In this document: in pieces, positions 1 to 6,995 of the stretch | Layout: the number at the start of each line of letters is the position of its first letter | Numbering within the stretch: position 1 is the stretch's first letter | Assembly: GCA_902796565.1 (NCBI GenBank) | Contig: CADBPP010000076.1 | Span: forward strand, 1 to 12,680 | From: an uncultured Eubacteriales bacterium | GTDB lineage: Bacteria > Bacillota > Clostridia > Eubacteriales > Anaerofustaceae | Direction of reading: 5' to 3' | Length of the DNA stretch: 12,680 nt | Position numbers and translations under genes: made by a program | The notes under the pieces: generated by a model | Database searches by the model: none | What the model saw: the letters and a program-made list of their open reading frames with translations, nothing else | What the model was told of the DNA's origin: nothing

Positions 1-717
1 ACGCTTCATCCTGCCCTCTATCTTGAAGGAATTCACCCCGATCGCTTCCAGCTCCCTGAGATGGGGAATGATGCACAGGTCCTTCAGGGACAGCGCGTAG
101 TCCCTTTCGGAGGTCTTAAAGTCCAGCCGGCAGGGCTGTGCGCAGAGGCCTCTGTTTCCGCTCCTGCCTCCGATCATTGAGGACATGTAGCATGCCCCGG
201 AAACGCTCATGCACAGGGCTCCGTGGACGAACACCTCCAGCTCCATGTCCGGCACCTGCTCCCTGAGGGATCTGATCTCCCCCAGGGAGAGCTCCCTTGC
301 CACCACGGCTCTGGAGAACCCCATTTTCTTCAATGCTTTCAGACCTTCGGCGTTATGCACCGCCATCTGGGTGGAAGCGTGAAGACTCAGACGCGGGCAG
401 ATGTTTTTAGCGAACTCCGCGCAGGCCAGATCCTGCACTATCACCGCGTCCGCTCCGGCACGGGCCACCTTCACCAGCTCGTTTTTCAGCATGTCCAGTT
501 CGTCGTCGCACACCAGGGTGTTCAGGGTTATGTACACCTTCACTCCCCTTTCATGGCAGTAGCGTACGGATCTTTCCAGATCTTCATCTCCGAAATTGGA
601 GGCGTTTCTCCTGGCGTTCAGGGCCTTCGTCCCGAAATAGACCGCGTCGGCGCCGCTTCGCACCGCCGCGATGAGCTGTTCTTCACCGCCCACGGGCGAG
701 AGGATCTCACTTTCCAT
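1..717 (-). CDS. rlhA: U32 family RNA hydroxylase, RlhA (YdcP)-like, N-terminal part
   Basis: The first 239 codons of a U32 'peptidase'-family protein are present; the 3' end lies beyond the left edge. It opens with ESEILSPVGG, then GADAVYFG (residues 23-30) and HASTQM (113-118). A cysteine set C169-x6-C176-x15-C192-x3-C196 follows, the pattern that binds an Fe-S cluster in U32 proteins, and then the family signature FKIEGRMK (231-238). The stretch MSSMIGGRSGNRG and CAQPCR resembles the long RlhA/YdcP branch (often with a C-terminal DUF3656 region) rather than the shorter TrhP branch. In E. coli, RlhA hydroxylates C2501 of 23S rRNA and depends on iron-sulfur assembly and shikimate-pathway prephenate. 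The ATG at 715-717 overlaps the end of aroQ by 11 nt, so it belongs to the aro operon and is probably translationally coupled. The branch assignment is an inference from half the protein; U32 membership is certain. Confidence 0.85.
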   Translation of the reverse strand, partial: MESEILSPVGGEEQLIAAVRSGADAVYFGTKALNARRNASNFGDEDLERSVRYCHERGVKVYITLNTLVCDDELDMLKNELVKVARAGADAVIVQDLACAEFAKNICPRLSLHASTQMAVHNAEGLKALKKMGFSRAVVARELSLGEIRSLREQVPDMELEVFVHGALCMSVSGACYMSSMIGGRSGNRGLCAQPCRLDFKTSERDYALSLKDLCIIPHLRELEAIGVNSFKIEGRMKR

Positions 718-1144
718 TGTACTTCTCCGAAATATAGTCCACCGCCTTCATGTAGCTCTCAAAGCCTTCTCCCATGAAGGTCTTCTCACAGGCAAGGGAG
801 GTGTATGTGAATCTGCGGAACTCTTCCCTTGATGATATATCGCTCATATGCACCTCCACACAGGGCACTTCCACCGCCCTCAGGGCGTCGAGGATCGCCA
901 CCGACGTGTGGGAATATCCTCCGGCGTTGATGATGATGGCCGTGTCCTCCCCGAGGCACTTCTGTATGCGGTCGATGATGTCACCCTCATGGTTGGACTG
1001 GAACACCTCGCATTCCATTGCGTGCTCTGCGGCGCGGCGGATGATGCCTTCACAGAGATCATCATAGCTGCCCGTGCCATAGATCTGCTTTTCCCTTATG
1101 CCGGTAAGGTTTATGTTCGGTCCGTTTATAACTGTGATCTTCAC
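707..1144 (-). CDS. aroQ: 3-dehydroquinate dehydratase, type II
   Basis: Type II dehydroquinase of 145 aa, the usual length for this small dodecameric enzyme. It dehydrates 3-dehydroquinate to 3-dehydroshikimate, step 3 of the shikimate pathway, in the cytosol. The N-terminus has the NGPN motif (7-10). Active-site residues match the M. tuberculosis enzyme at a constant offset of two: Arg17 and catalytic Tyr22 on the flexible lid, Asn73, His79, Glu97, general acid His99, and Arg106/Arg110. The start is GTG (1142-1144), chosen because AAGGAG lies 8 nt upstream and the protein begins exactly at the conserved beta strand. It starts 15 nt after the triple-fusion gene and ends inside the next U32 gene. 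No step-3 enzyme is seen elsewhere in the operon, so this gene completes the pathway. Confidence 0.97.
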   Translation of the reverse strand: MKITVINGPNINLTGIREKQIYGTGSYDDLCEGIIRRAAEHAMECEVFQSNHEGDIIDRIQKCLGEDTAIIINAGGYSHTSVAILDALRAVEVPCVEVHMSDISSREEFRRFTYTSLACEKTFMGEGFESYMKAVDYISEKYNGK

Positions 1145-1152
1145 TGATATCG

Positions 1153-1158
1153 CTCCTT
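1153..1158 (-). promoter_or_regulatory. Ribosome binding site of aroQ
   Basis: AAGGAG on the minus strand lies 8 nt before the GTG at 1142-1144. It supports the non-ATG start and independent initiation, because the upstream gene has already ended at 1160. Confidence 0.7.
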
Positions 1159-1159
1159 C

Positions 1160-2671
1160 TTATCCTTCCCGGAACATTTTCGCGAACAGATCGTCCAGCT
1201 CCGTCCTGAGTCCGCTCACGCTCTCTTCGAGCCCCGCGGCATTGGAGTGCATGATGTCGCAGCACTCTTCGTAGATGCCCTTTCTCTGTTCATACAGCTT
1301 TTCGAGGCCCTCCCTGCTCGCGGACAGGGGACGTCCCCTGGTGCACAGGCTCTCCAGATCCCTCTGAAGATATACGACGATACCATTGCGGCGAAGGGCC
1401 CGCCTGTTCTCCGCGGAAAGGACCGCTCCTCCCCCGCAGGCTATGACCGTATGTCTGAGGGAGGATACCTCAAGGATGCTTCGGGCCTCCACTCCCCGGA
1501 AGTACTTTTCACCGTAGCGCCGGATCAGCTCCTCCGGGCTTCTGCCCGTCCTCTTTTCTATGTGCCTGTCGGTGTCCACGAAATCCATTCCCAGATCCCT
1601 GGCGAGGCGGCTGCCCACGGTGCTCTTGCCGCATCCGGGCATGCCCACCAGCACGATGTTCATGGGATACCTCATGGCAACGGACAGGATATCCCCGGGG
1701 ACATCCCCGGAGGGCTCTCTATCGCAGAACAGCTCATGGGACGCCCAGGCCTGGGATATCAGCATGTCCATGCCTCCCACCGCTCTGATGCCGGCGTCCC
1801 GGGCCCGCAGCACCAGTTCCGTGGACATCGGCGTGTACACTATATCCACTAGCGCTTCGCATTCGGCAAATTTCCCGGGATCGATAAGGGCACTGCCGCA
1901 GTCCGGGCTCATCCCCACAGGGGTGGTGTTCACTATCACCTGGGCATAGCTGTAGCGCTTCGGGTCGCAGTACTCCTCCCCGCCGCTGCGGGAGATCACC
2001 GTCACGTCCTTCGCTCCCCTCTTTTCCAGGACATATCTCACCGTGCCGCAGGATGCTCCCGATCCCAGTATCAGGCATCTTTTCCCGGATACTTCTATAC
2101 CGTAGCGCTCAAGGGTATGTCCGAAGCCGAAGGCGTCGGTGTTGTATCCCCAAAGGGACCCGTCCCTGTTGACCACGGTGTTGACACAGCCGCAGCCCAG
2201 GGCAGTTTCCGAGACATGATCGCACAGGGCCATGGCGGTCCTTTTGAAGGGCATGGTCACATTTATTCCCTCGAAGACGCGGTGCTTCATGAAGGCGGGA
2301 AAGTCGTCGGCATCCATCTGGGCAAGGCGGTAGCTGCCGTCTCCAAAAAGGGAGTGGATGTAGGGGGAGCAGCTCGCGGAGATCCTCTCCCCCACGAGCC
2401 CCCGGACGAAGCCCATCTCATGCTGGTACAGCCTGGAGTAGGCGATGATGTTTTCATATATCCCGCTGACGTAGTATGAAAAGCGTCCGTCCGCCGCTGA
2501 GGCGGCGCGGGAAATGACCTGTTCCTCCCTCTCACGGTTCCTTACGCTGACGGAATCGCCCTTTTTGGCCCTGCCAACGGCCTCGGAAAGCTTCATCCGC
2601 TCATTCAGAAGGGACGCGATCTTTTCGTCCGTTTCGTCTATTTTTTTCCTGATCCTGTCGATATCGTTCAC
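1160..2671 (-). CDS. aroE-aroK: Chorismate mutase - shikimate dehydrogenase - shikimate kinase triple fusion
   Basis: A 503-aa protein with three catalytic domains. Residues 1-86 form an AroQ-class chorismate mutase; Arg8, Arg25, Lys36, Arg48, Glu49 and Gln83 align with E. coli Arg11, Arg28, Lys39, Arg51, Glu52 and Gln88, while Asp48 is Asn45. Residues 87-316 form shikimate dehydrogenase: SPYIH (102-106), NVTMPFK with catalytic Lys143, Asn164, Asp179 in GYNTDAFGF, NADP-loop GSGAS (203-207) and VNTTPVGM. Residues 337-503 form shikimate kinase: P-loop GMPGCGKST (343-351), shikimate-binding DTD (366-368), FRxxE (391-395), GGG (413-415) and lid RGRPLSA (445-451). It would catalyse steps 4 and 5 plus chorismate to prephenate. 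The start is GTG, sharing GTGA with the end of aroC. The mutase-dehydrogenase junction has almost no linker; about 20 residues join dehydrogenase and kinase. All three active sites look intact, so trifunctionality is a strong inference. Confidence 0.95.
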   Translation of the reverse strand: MNDIDRIRKKIDETDEKIASLLNERMKLSEAVGRAKKGDSVSVRNREREEQVISRAASAADGRFSYYVSGIYENIIAYSRLYQHEMGFVRGLVGERISASCSPYIHSLFGDGSYRLAQMDADDFPAFMKHRVFEGINVTMPFKRTAMALCDHVSETALGCGCVNTVVNRDGSLWGYNTDAFGFGHTLERYGIEVSGKRCLILGSGASCGTVRYVLEKRGAKDVTVISRSGGEEYCDPKRYSYAQVIVNTTPVGMSPDCGSALIDPGKFAECEALVDIVYTPMSTELVLRARDAGIRAVGGMDMLISQAWASHELFCDREPSGDVPGDILSVAMRYPMNIVLVGMPGCGKSTVGSRLARDLGMDFVDTDRHIEKRTGRSPEELIRRYGEKYFRGVEARSILEVSSLRHTVIACGGGAVLSAENRRALRRNGIVVYLQRDLESLCTRGRPLSASREGLEKLYEQRKGIYEECCDIMHSNAAGLEESVSGLRTELDDLFAKMFREG

Positions 2672-3741
2672 ATTTCCTCCTTAAGGATCATGTCACAGAC
2701 CGCTATGGCGCATGACGCTTCGATAACGGGCAGTGCCCTGACTGCTATGCATGTATCGTGCCTTCCCTCTATCTCGAGCACGGTATCCTCCATCCTTTCA
2801 AGATCCACGGAATGCTGGGGCAGGGCTATGGACGGGGTGGGCTTCACCGCGGTACGGAAAATGAGGGGCATGCCGGTGGTTATCCCGCCGAGGATCCCTC
2901 CCGAGGAATTGCTCTCGAAGGCGATCCTCCCTTCCCGGATCCTGTAGCCGTCGTTGTTATCGCTCCCCCTCATCCTGGCGGATGAGAAGCCGGAACCGAA
3001 CTCTATGCCCTTCACCGCGGGAACGGCGAACACCGCTGAGGCTATCCTCCCCTCGGTGCCCTCGTACAATGGGCCTCCGAGGCCGGACGGAAGGCCTGTG
3101 ACGGCGCATTCTATTACTCCGCCCACGGAATCTCCCTTTCTGCGGGCGCTTTCTATCTCCATCTTCATTAACTTCGCGGACCGGGAGGAAACGCACGGGA
3201 AATCATCGCATATCTCCCGGGTGGGATCCACCGGGTCATAGGGTATGTCGAAGATCTCCCCGACGCTGAAAAGATGGGAAAATATCCTTATGCCCCTCTC
3301 CTCCAGAAGCTGTATGACGAGGCCTCCGGCGGCGCAAAGAGGCGCGCTCATCCTTCCGGAAAAGGCTCCGCCTCCCGAGGGGATGCTCCCGGTCTTCATA
3401 TATGCCGCCAGATCCGCGTGGCCCGGCCTCGGCACATGGGAGATAAGATCGTAATCCTCTTTTCTTACGTCCGTATTGTCGAGCATGATCACCACCGTGC
3501 TTCCGTCGGTCTCCCCGTCTCTCATGCCGCTGACGAAAACGGGGATATCCTTCTCCCTCCTGGCTGTCCCTCCGTTCTCCGGGGAGGGCGAACGCCTTTT
3601 CATAAAGGCGGCAAGCTTTTCCATGTCGGGTCTGAAACCCGCCGGCAGGCCGCTCAGGGCTGCGCCGACGAAGGGCCCGTGGCTCTCTCCGCTTATCTCA
3701 AGCCTCAGCTTTTCTCCGAAACAGTAGGTCTTGTTATCCAA
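2668..3741 (-). CDS. aroC: Chorismate synthase
   Basis: A 357-aa chorismate synthase, which uses reduced FMN to convert EPSP to chorismate (step 7). Signatures are GESHG (18-22), RPGHAD (105-110), SGGGAFSGR (122-130) and GRHDTCIAVRALPVIEA (326-342). Catalytic His21, His108 and Asp329 match E. coli His10, His106 and Asp339. The SGGG loop differs from the common SGGGRxSARET form, but from memory this form is usual in Clostridia, so it is not a defect. The start is TTG (3739-3741) with GGGAG 6 nt upstream; no other in-frame start fits before the conserved N-terminus. It overlaps the end of aroA by 8 nt, and its own end carries the ribosome site of the next gene, so coupling to both neighbours is likely. 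Confidence 0.96.
   Translation of the reverse strand: MDNKTYCFGEKLRLEISGESHGPFVGAALSGLPAGFRPDMEKLAAFMKRRSPSPENGGTARREKDIPVFVSGMRDGETDGSTVVIMLDNTDVRKEDYDLISHVPRPGHADLAAYMKTGSIPSGGGAFSGRMSAPLCAAGGLVIQLLEERGIRIFSHLFSVGEIFDIPYDPVDPTREICDDFPCVSSRSAKLMKMEIESARRKGDSVGGVIECAVTGLPSGLGGPLYEGTEGRIASAVFAVPAVKGIEFGSGFSSARMRGSDNNDGYRIREGRIAFESNSSGGILGGITTGMPLIFRTAVKPTPSIALPQHSVDLERMEDTVLEIEGRHDTCIAVRALPVIEASCAIAVCDMILKEEM
2676..2682 (-). promoter_or_regulatory. Ribosome binding site of the triple-fusion gene
   Basis: A full AAGGAGG lies inside the last codons of aroC, 4 nt before the GTG at 2669-2671. The nearby ATG at 2671-2673 belongs to aroC and is followed directly by the aroC stop, so GTG is the start. 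The spacing is short but the site is the strongest in the operon. Confidence 0.65.
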
Positions 3742-4972
3742 TTTTCGCTCCCAGCCTTTCCAGATCTTTATAAAACTCGGGATATGATTTGTCCACCGAC
3801 TGGGCGCCCTTTATCACACAGCCGCATCTTAAGGAAGCCACCGCCATTGCCATGGCGATGCGGTGATCCGCGAAGCTGTCCGCGGTGAAAAATGACGTCT
3901 CCGAAGGGATGATGGAAAGCGCATCCTCCTCCATCACACATCGGCATCCCATGGAAGTCAGTCCGGCGCAGAGGGCCTCCAGCCTGTCCGACTCCTTGTA
4001 GCGGAGCCGTCCCACACCTCTGAGGATGCTCGGAGTCCCGGCGTTTGCGGCCAAGGCCGCTATCACCGGCACCAGATCCGGTATGCCGTCACAGTCGGCC
4101 TCGATCCCTGTGAGGGGAGATGAGACCACGCTGACGCTGCCGTCGCCTCGCAGGTCTACGGGCGCTCCCATTTTTCTGAGGATATTTATTATCTCCCGGT
4201 CAGGCTGCAGGGAATCCTCCCTGAGGCCCCGGACCGTGCAGCTGCCTGCTATCGCTCCCGCGGCGAGGATGAACGCGGCGGAGGACCAGTCCCCTTCCGC
4301 GAAATATTCCTTCGGCGGAGCGTAGTCCTTACCGTCCATGATGAATCCTCCCGCGCTGTCCCTTCCTAGGGTTATGCCGAAATCCCTGAGGACGCCCTCA
4401 GTCAGAGCGATATATCCTTCGGACGAAATGTCCGTCGACGGTGTGAGAGTGCTTTCACCCTTTGCGAAGGGAAGGGCCATCATCAGACCCGAAAGATACT
4501 GGCTGGTGATGTCGGAGGGCACCGAGTAGCTGCCGCTTGTCAGAGTGCCGCTGACAGAAAGTGGGTCGCGGCTTACGCTCACTCCGTGCCTTTCCAGCTC
4601 GGAAAGCAGGCTCTCCACAGGTCTTTCACTGAGCCTGCCGCCCCTCAGAAACACTGTATCCACTCCCCTGACAGCTGCGCCGCACAGCATGAACCTCAGG
4701 GTGGAGGCGCTCATGAGGCAGTCTATCTCAGCCTTTTCGGGTGCTTCTCCCCGGCAGATATCCACGTATCCGTCCCCGGTACGCACATTGGCTCCCAGAG
4801 CCCTCAGGGCCCCGATGGTGGATCTTACGTCCGCGGGCGCATCTCCGCAGAATGCTATACGCACCGGATAAGGAGAGAAGGAAGCGCAAATCAGCGCGCG
4901 GTGCATCACCGACTTTGAAACGGGTATGGTCACACAGCCCCGTATCACCGAGGGATATATCCTTACATCCAT
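3734..4972 (-). CDS. aroA: 3-phosphoshikimate 1-carboxyvinyltransferase (EPSP synthase)
   Basis: A 412-aa EPSP synthase transferring the enolpyruvyl group of PEP to shikimate 3-phosphate (step 6). Active-site residues map onto the E. coli enzyme: Lys20/Ser21 (K22/S23), Arg25 (R27), Arg93 (R100), Arg113 (R124), Arg117 (R128), Ser157/Gln158 (S170/Q171), Asp299 (D313), Lys326/Glu327 (K340/E341), Arg330 (R344), Arg371 in DHR (R386) and Lys395 (K411). In the PEP loop the sequence is SASTLRF, so Ala89 stands at the place of E. coli Gly96, the position that controls glyphosate sensitivity. The start is ATG, overlapping the last 10 nt of aroB, with a weak AAAGG 7 nt upstream. Its stop lies inside aroC. 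The enzyme looks complete and active. Confidence 0.97.
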   Translation of the reverse strand: MDVRIYPSVIRGCVTIPVSKSVMHRALICASFSPYPVRIAFCGDAPADVRSTIGALRALGANVRTGDGYVDICRGEAPEKAEIDCLMSASTLRFMLCGAAVRGVDTVFLRGGRLSERPVESLLSELERHGVSVSRDPLSVSGTLTSGSYSVPSDITSQYLSGLMMALPFAKGESTLTPSTDISSEGYIALTEGVLRDFGITLGRDSAGGFIMDGKDYAPPKEYFAEGDWSSAAFILAAGAIAGSCTVRGLREDSLQPDREIINILRKMGAPVDLRGDGSVSVVSSPLTGIEADCDGIPDLVPVIAALAANAGTPSILRGVGRLRYKESDRLEALCAGLTSMGCRCVMEEDALSIIPSETSFFTADSFADHRIAMAMAVASLRCGCVIKGAQSVDKSYPEFYKDLERLGAKIG

Positions 4973-6009
4973 GAGCGGGCCTTTCCCAGGACAGAGGGGA
5001 TATCCTTAAGGGGTATGCTCACGGTCTCGAGCTCCCCGGGACGTTTCGCCACCACGAGGCGTACGTCCTCCCCGCTGTTCTTTTTATCGTAGCGGACCAG
5101 CTCCGCCACGTCATCGTCATCCATTCCGGGCATCCCGGTGATGCCTCTGGAATCGAGCTTTCCGACCAGATCCCGGTACAGTGAACCGGGAGCGATGCCC
5201 TCCGCGGCCGCCCATGCGCATACGGTCTTCATCCCGTAGCCCACAGCCGCTCCGTGGGATATGCTGTATCCGCTGAGGGCTTCGTAAGCGTGACCGAAGG
5301 TATGCCCAAAATTCAGAAGGTTCCTCCGGCCGCGGTCGAATTCATCCTCCGCGACAAAATCCGCCTTCAGAGAGAGGCACTCATATATCATACGCGGGAG
5401 GTCCTGTATCAGGGAGATGTCCCGTCCGCTGATGATGTCATACTTTATCACCTCGCCGTAGCCCTCACCCAGCTGGGCCGGGCTCATCGTTTTCAGGAAC
5501 ATGCTGTCCGCGATCACCATAGAGGGCTGGCGGAAGGTGCCCAGAAGGTTCTTCTTTCCGCCAAAGTCCAGCGCGTTCTTTCCTCCGACGCTGCTGTCGG
5601 TCATGGCGATGATGCTGGTGGGGACGTTTATGAGCTTTACTCCCCTCATATATATGTCCGATATGAAGCCTGCAAGATCCGTGACGGCGCCTCCTCCCAC
5701 GCCCATGACGCAGGAGTCCCGGGAAAAGCCGCGGGAACTCATTATTTCCGCCGCCCGCATCACGGAATCCATATTTTTGTCGTTTTCCGCGCTGTCCACC
5801 GTCATAACAGTGACGCGGGACGGCAGAGAAGAGAAGAACCTCTCCAGAGCATCCCCCCACAGGGAAAGGACCCTGCCGTCGCATACGGCAAGGATGTCCC
5901 GTACGCCTTCAAGACAGGCAAAACAGGACGTTTCGCCGAGGATATCCTCCCCGATGAACACGTCATAGGGTTCCCGCGCGTTTACATGAAGTGTTTTAAT
6001 ACCGCCCAT
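4963..6009 (-). CDS. aroB: 3-dehydroquinate synthase
   Basis: A 348-aa 3-dehydroquinate synthase, the NAD- and metal-dependent enzyme that cyclises DAHP to 3-dehydroquinate (step 2). The NAD-binding GGG lies at 105-107 followed by AVTDLAGF. The conserved DSSVGGKNALDFGGKKN runs from 138 to 154. Metal ligands are Glu186 (GEVIKY), His236 (NFGHTFGH) and His252 (SHGAAVGYGM), and the C-terminal DKK is at 308-310. Length is typical. The ATG start lies 2 nt after the aroF stop, with GGGAG about 11 nt upstream. The stop overlaps aroA by 10 nt. Nothing is missing. Confidence 0.97.
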   Translation of the reverse strand: MGGIKTLHVNAREPYDVFIGEDILGETSCFACLEGVRDILAVCDGRVLSLWGDALERFFSSLPSRVTVMTVDSAENDKNMDSVMRAAEIMSSRGFSRDSCVMGVGGGAVTDLAGFISDIYMRGVKLINVPTSIIAMTDSSVGGKNALDFGGKKNLLGTFRQPSMVIADSMFLKTMSPAQLGEGYGEVIKYDIISGRDISLIQDLPRMIYECLSLKADFVAEDEFDRGRRNLLNFGHTFGHAYEALSGYSISHGAAVGYGMKTVCAWAAAEGIAPGSLYRDLVGKLDSRGITGMPGMDDDDVAELVRYDKKNSGEDVRLVVAKRPGELETVSIPLKDIPSVLGKARSWM

Positions 6010-6011
6010 TT

Positions 6012-6995
6012 TCAGAGGATCTCCCTTATGGCCGAGGCTTTGCGGATTATCCCCGCCAGGGTCTCATGATCGATCGCCTGGGCGGAATCGCTGAGGGCCT
6101 TCTCAGCTCTGTCCGAGGTCTCTATCATCAGGCCGTCCGCTCCGGCGGCCACCGCCGCCAGTGAAAGGGCCGACACGAGACGCCGCTCCCCCGCCGCGTG
6201 GGACGGGTCCGCGAACACGGGAAGGCCGGTCCTGGCCCTGAGGGCCGCGATGGCGGAAACATCCAAAGTGTTACGGGAGACCGTCTCAAAGGTCCTTATG
6301 CCTCTCTCGCAAAGGATGACTCTTTCGTTCCCGCCGCTGAAGATATATTCGCAGGCATACATGAGCTCGTCCACGGTACTGCCCGCGCCCCTCTTGAGGA
6401 GAACCGGCTTGCCGCAGCGGCCAAGGGCTTTGAGAAGCTCGAAATTCTGCATGTTATGGGCCCCGACCTGCAGTATGTCTATGTCGCGGAAGCTGTCGAG
6501 ATAGCTCTCGGAAGGGATCTCGCAGACTGTGGGAAGGCCGCTCCTTTTTCCCGCAGCGGCTATCCTCTCCAGGGCCTGCCTGCCCAGCCCCTGGAAAGCG
6601 TAGGGCGATGTGCGGGGCTTGAAGGCCCCGGCCCTGAACATGCGGGCTCCGGCGGAGGCGGCCTTAAGGGCCAGGGCGTCCAGATCCTGGTCCTCCTGCA
6701 CGGCGCAGGGCCCTGCAATGACGCACAGATCCCTTCCGAGTACGATGCCTGCATATTCGAAGGAAGACCCTTCCGATTCGCACAGGAGGGGCTTTCTGTC
6801 CACCGGTATGAGCTTCTCCACGATGGAAAAGCCCCGGATCATCTGGCAGACGTCCTCTCCGGGACAGCTCGTACAGACGTAAACGACGCATCCTTCCATG
6901 AGCATGCGGGAGAAAACGATCCCCCTGCCGGAAAGGAAGGAGACTAGGGGAGCTTCCTCTGTCCCGGAGACATCACTCCTCAGTACTATTATCAT
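6012..6995 (-). CDS. aroF: 3-deoxy-7-phosphoheptulonate (DAHP) synthase, type I-beta
   Basis: A 327-aa DAHP synthase that condenses PEP and erythrose 4-phosphate (step 1, the committed step). Residues 1 to about 70 form the ferredoxin-like regulatory domain seen in the Thermotoga-type enzyme, where it mediates tyrosine/phenylalanine feedback; residues about 80-327 are the barrel. Motifs are AGPCAVQ with metal ligand Cys97, KPRTSPYAFQGLG (126-138), KRG (201-203), DPSH with His266, Glu292, and Asp303 in LSD. The usual EVHP element near the metal site reads IETSD here. The ATG start has GAGGTGA 6 nt upstream (7002-7008) and overlaps the end of the TrhP-like gene by 23 nt. Feedback at this protein may be the main control, because the operon leader is too short for RNA control; that is inferred from the family. 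Confidence 0.95.
   Translation of the reverse strand: MIIVLRSDVSGTEEAPLVSFLSGRGIVFSRMLMEGCVVYVCTSCPGEDVCQMIRGFSIVEKLIPVDRKPLLCESEGSSFEYAGIVLGRDLCVIAGPCAVQEDQDLDALALKAASAGARMFRAGAFKPRTSPYAFQGLGRQALERIAAAGKRSGLPTVCEIPSESYLDSFRDIDILQVGAHNMQNFELLKALGRCGKPVLLKRGAGSTVDELMYACEYIFSGGNERVILCERGIRTFETVSRNTLDVSAIAALRARTGLPVFADPSHAAGERRLVSALSLAAVAAGADGLMIETSDRAEKALSDSAQAIDHETLAGIIRKASAIREIL

Noticed and set aside
223..777. Open frame of 184 codons on the plus strand
   Set aside because: It is antisense to the RlhA-like gene and aroQ; His/Gly-rich shadow translation.
2773..3741. Chorismate synthase as a degenerate copy because SGGGRxSARET reads SGGGAFSGR
   Set aside because: The His, His and Asp catalytic residues and all other signatures are intact, and the variant loop is, to my knowledge, common in Clostridia.
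5254..6069. Open frame of 271 codons on the plus strand
   Set aside because: It is antisense to aroB, whose active-site residues are all present. No homology signature or ribosome site was recognised.
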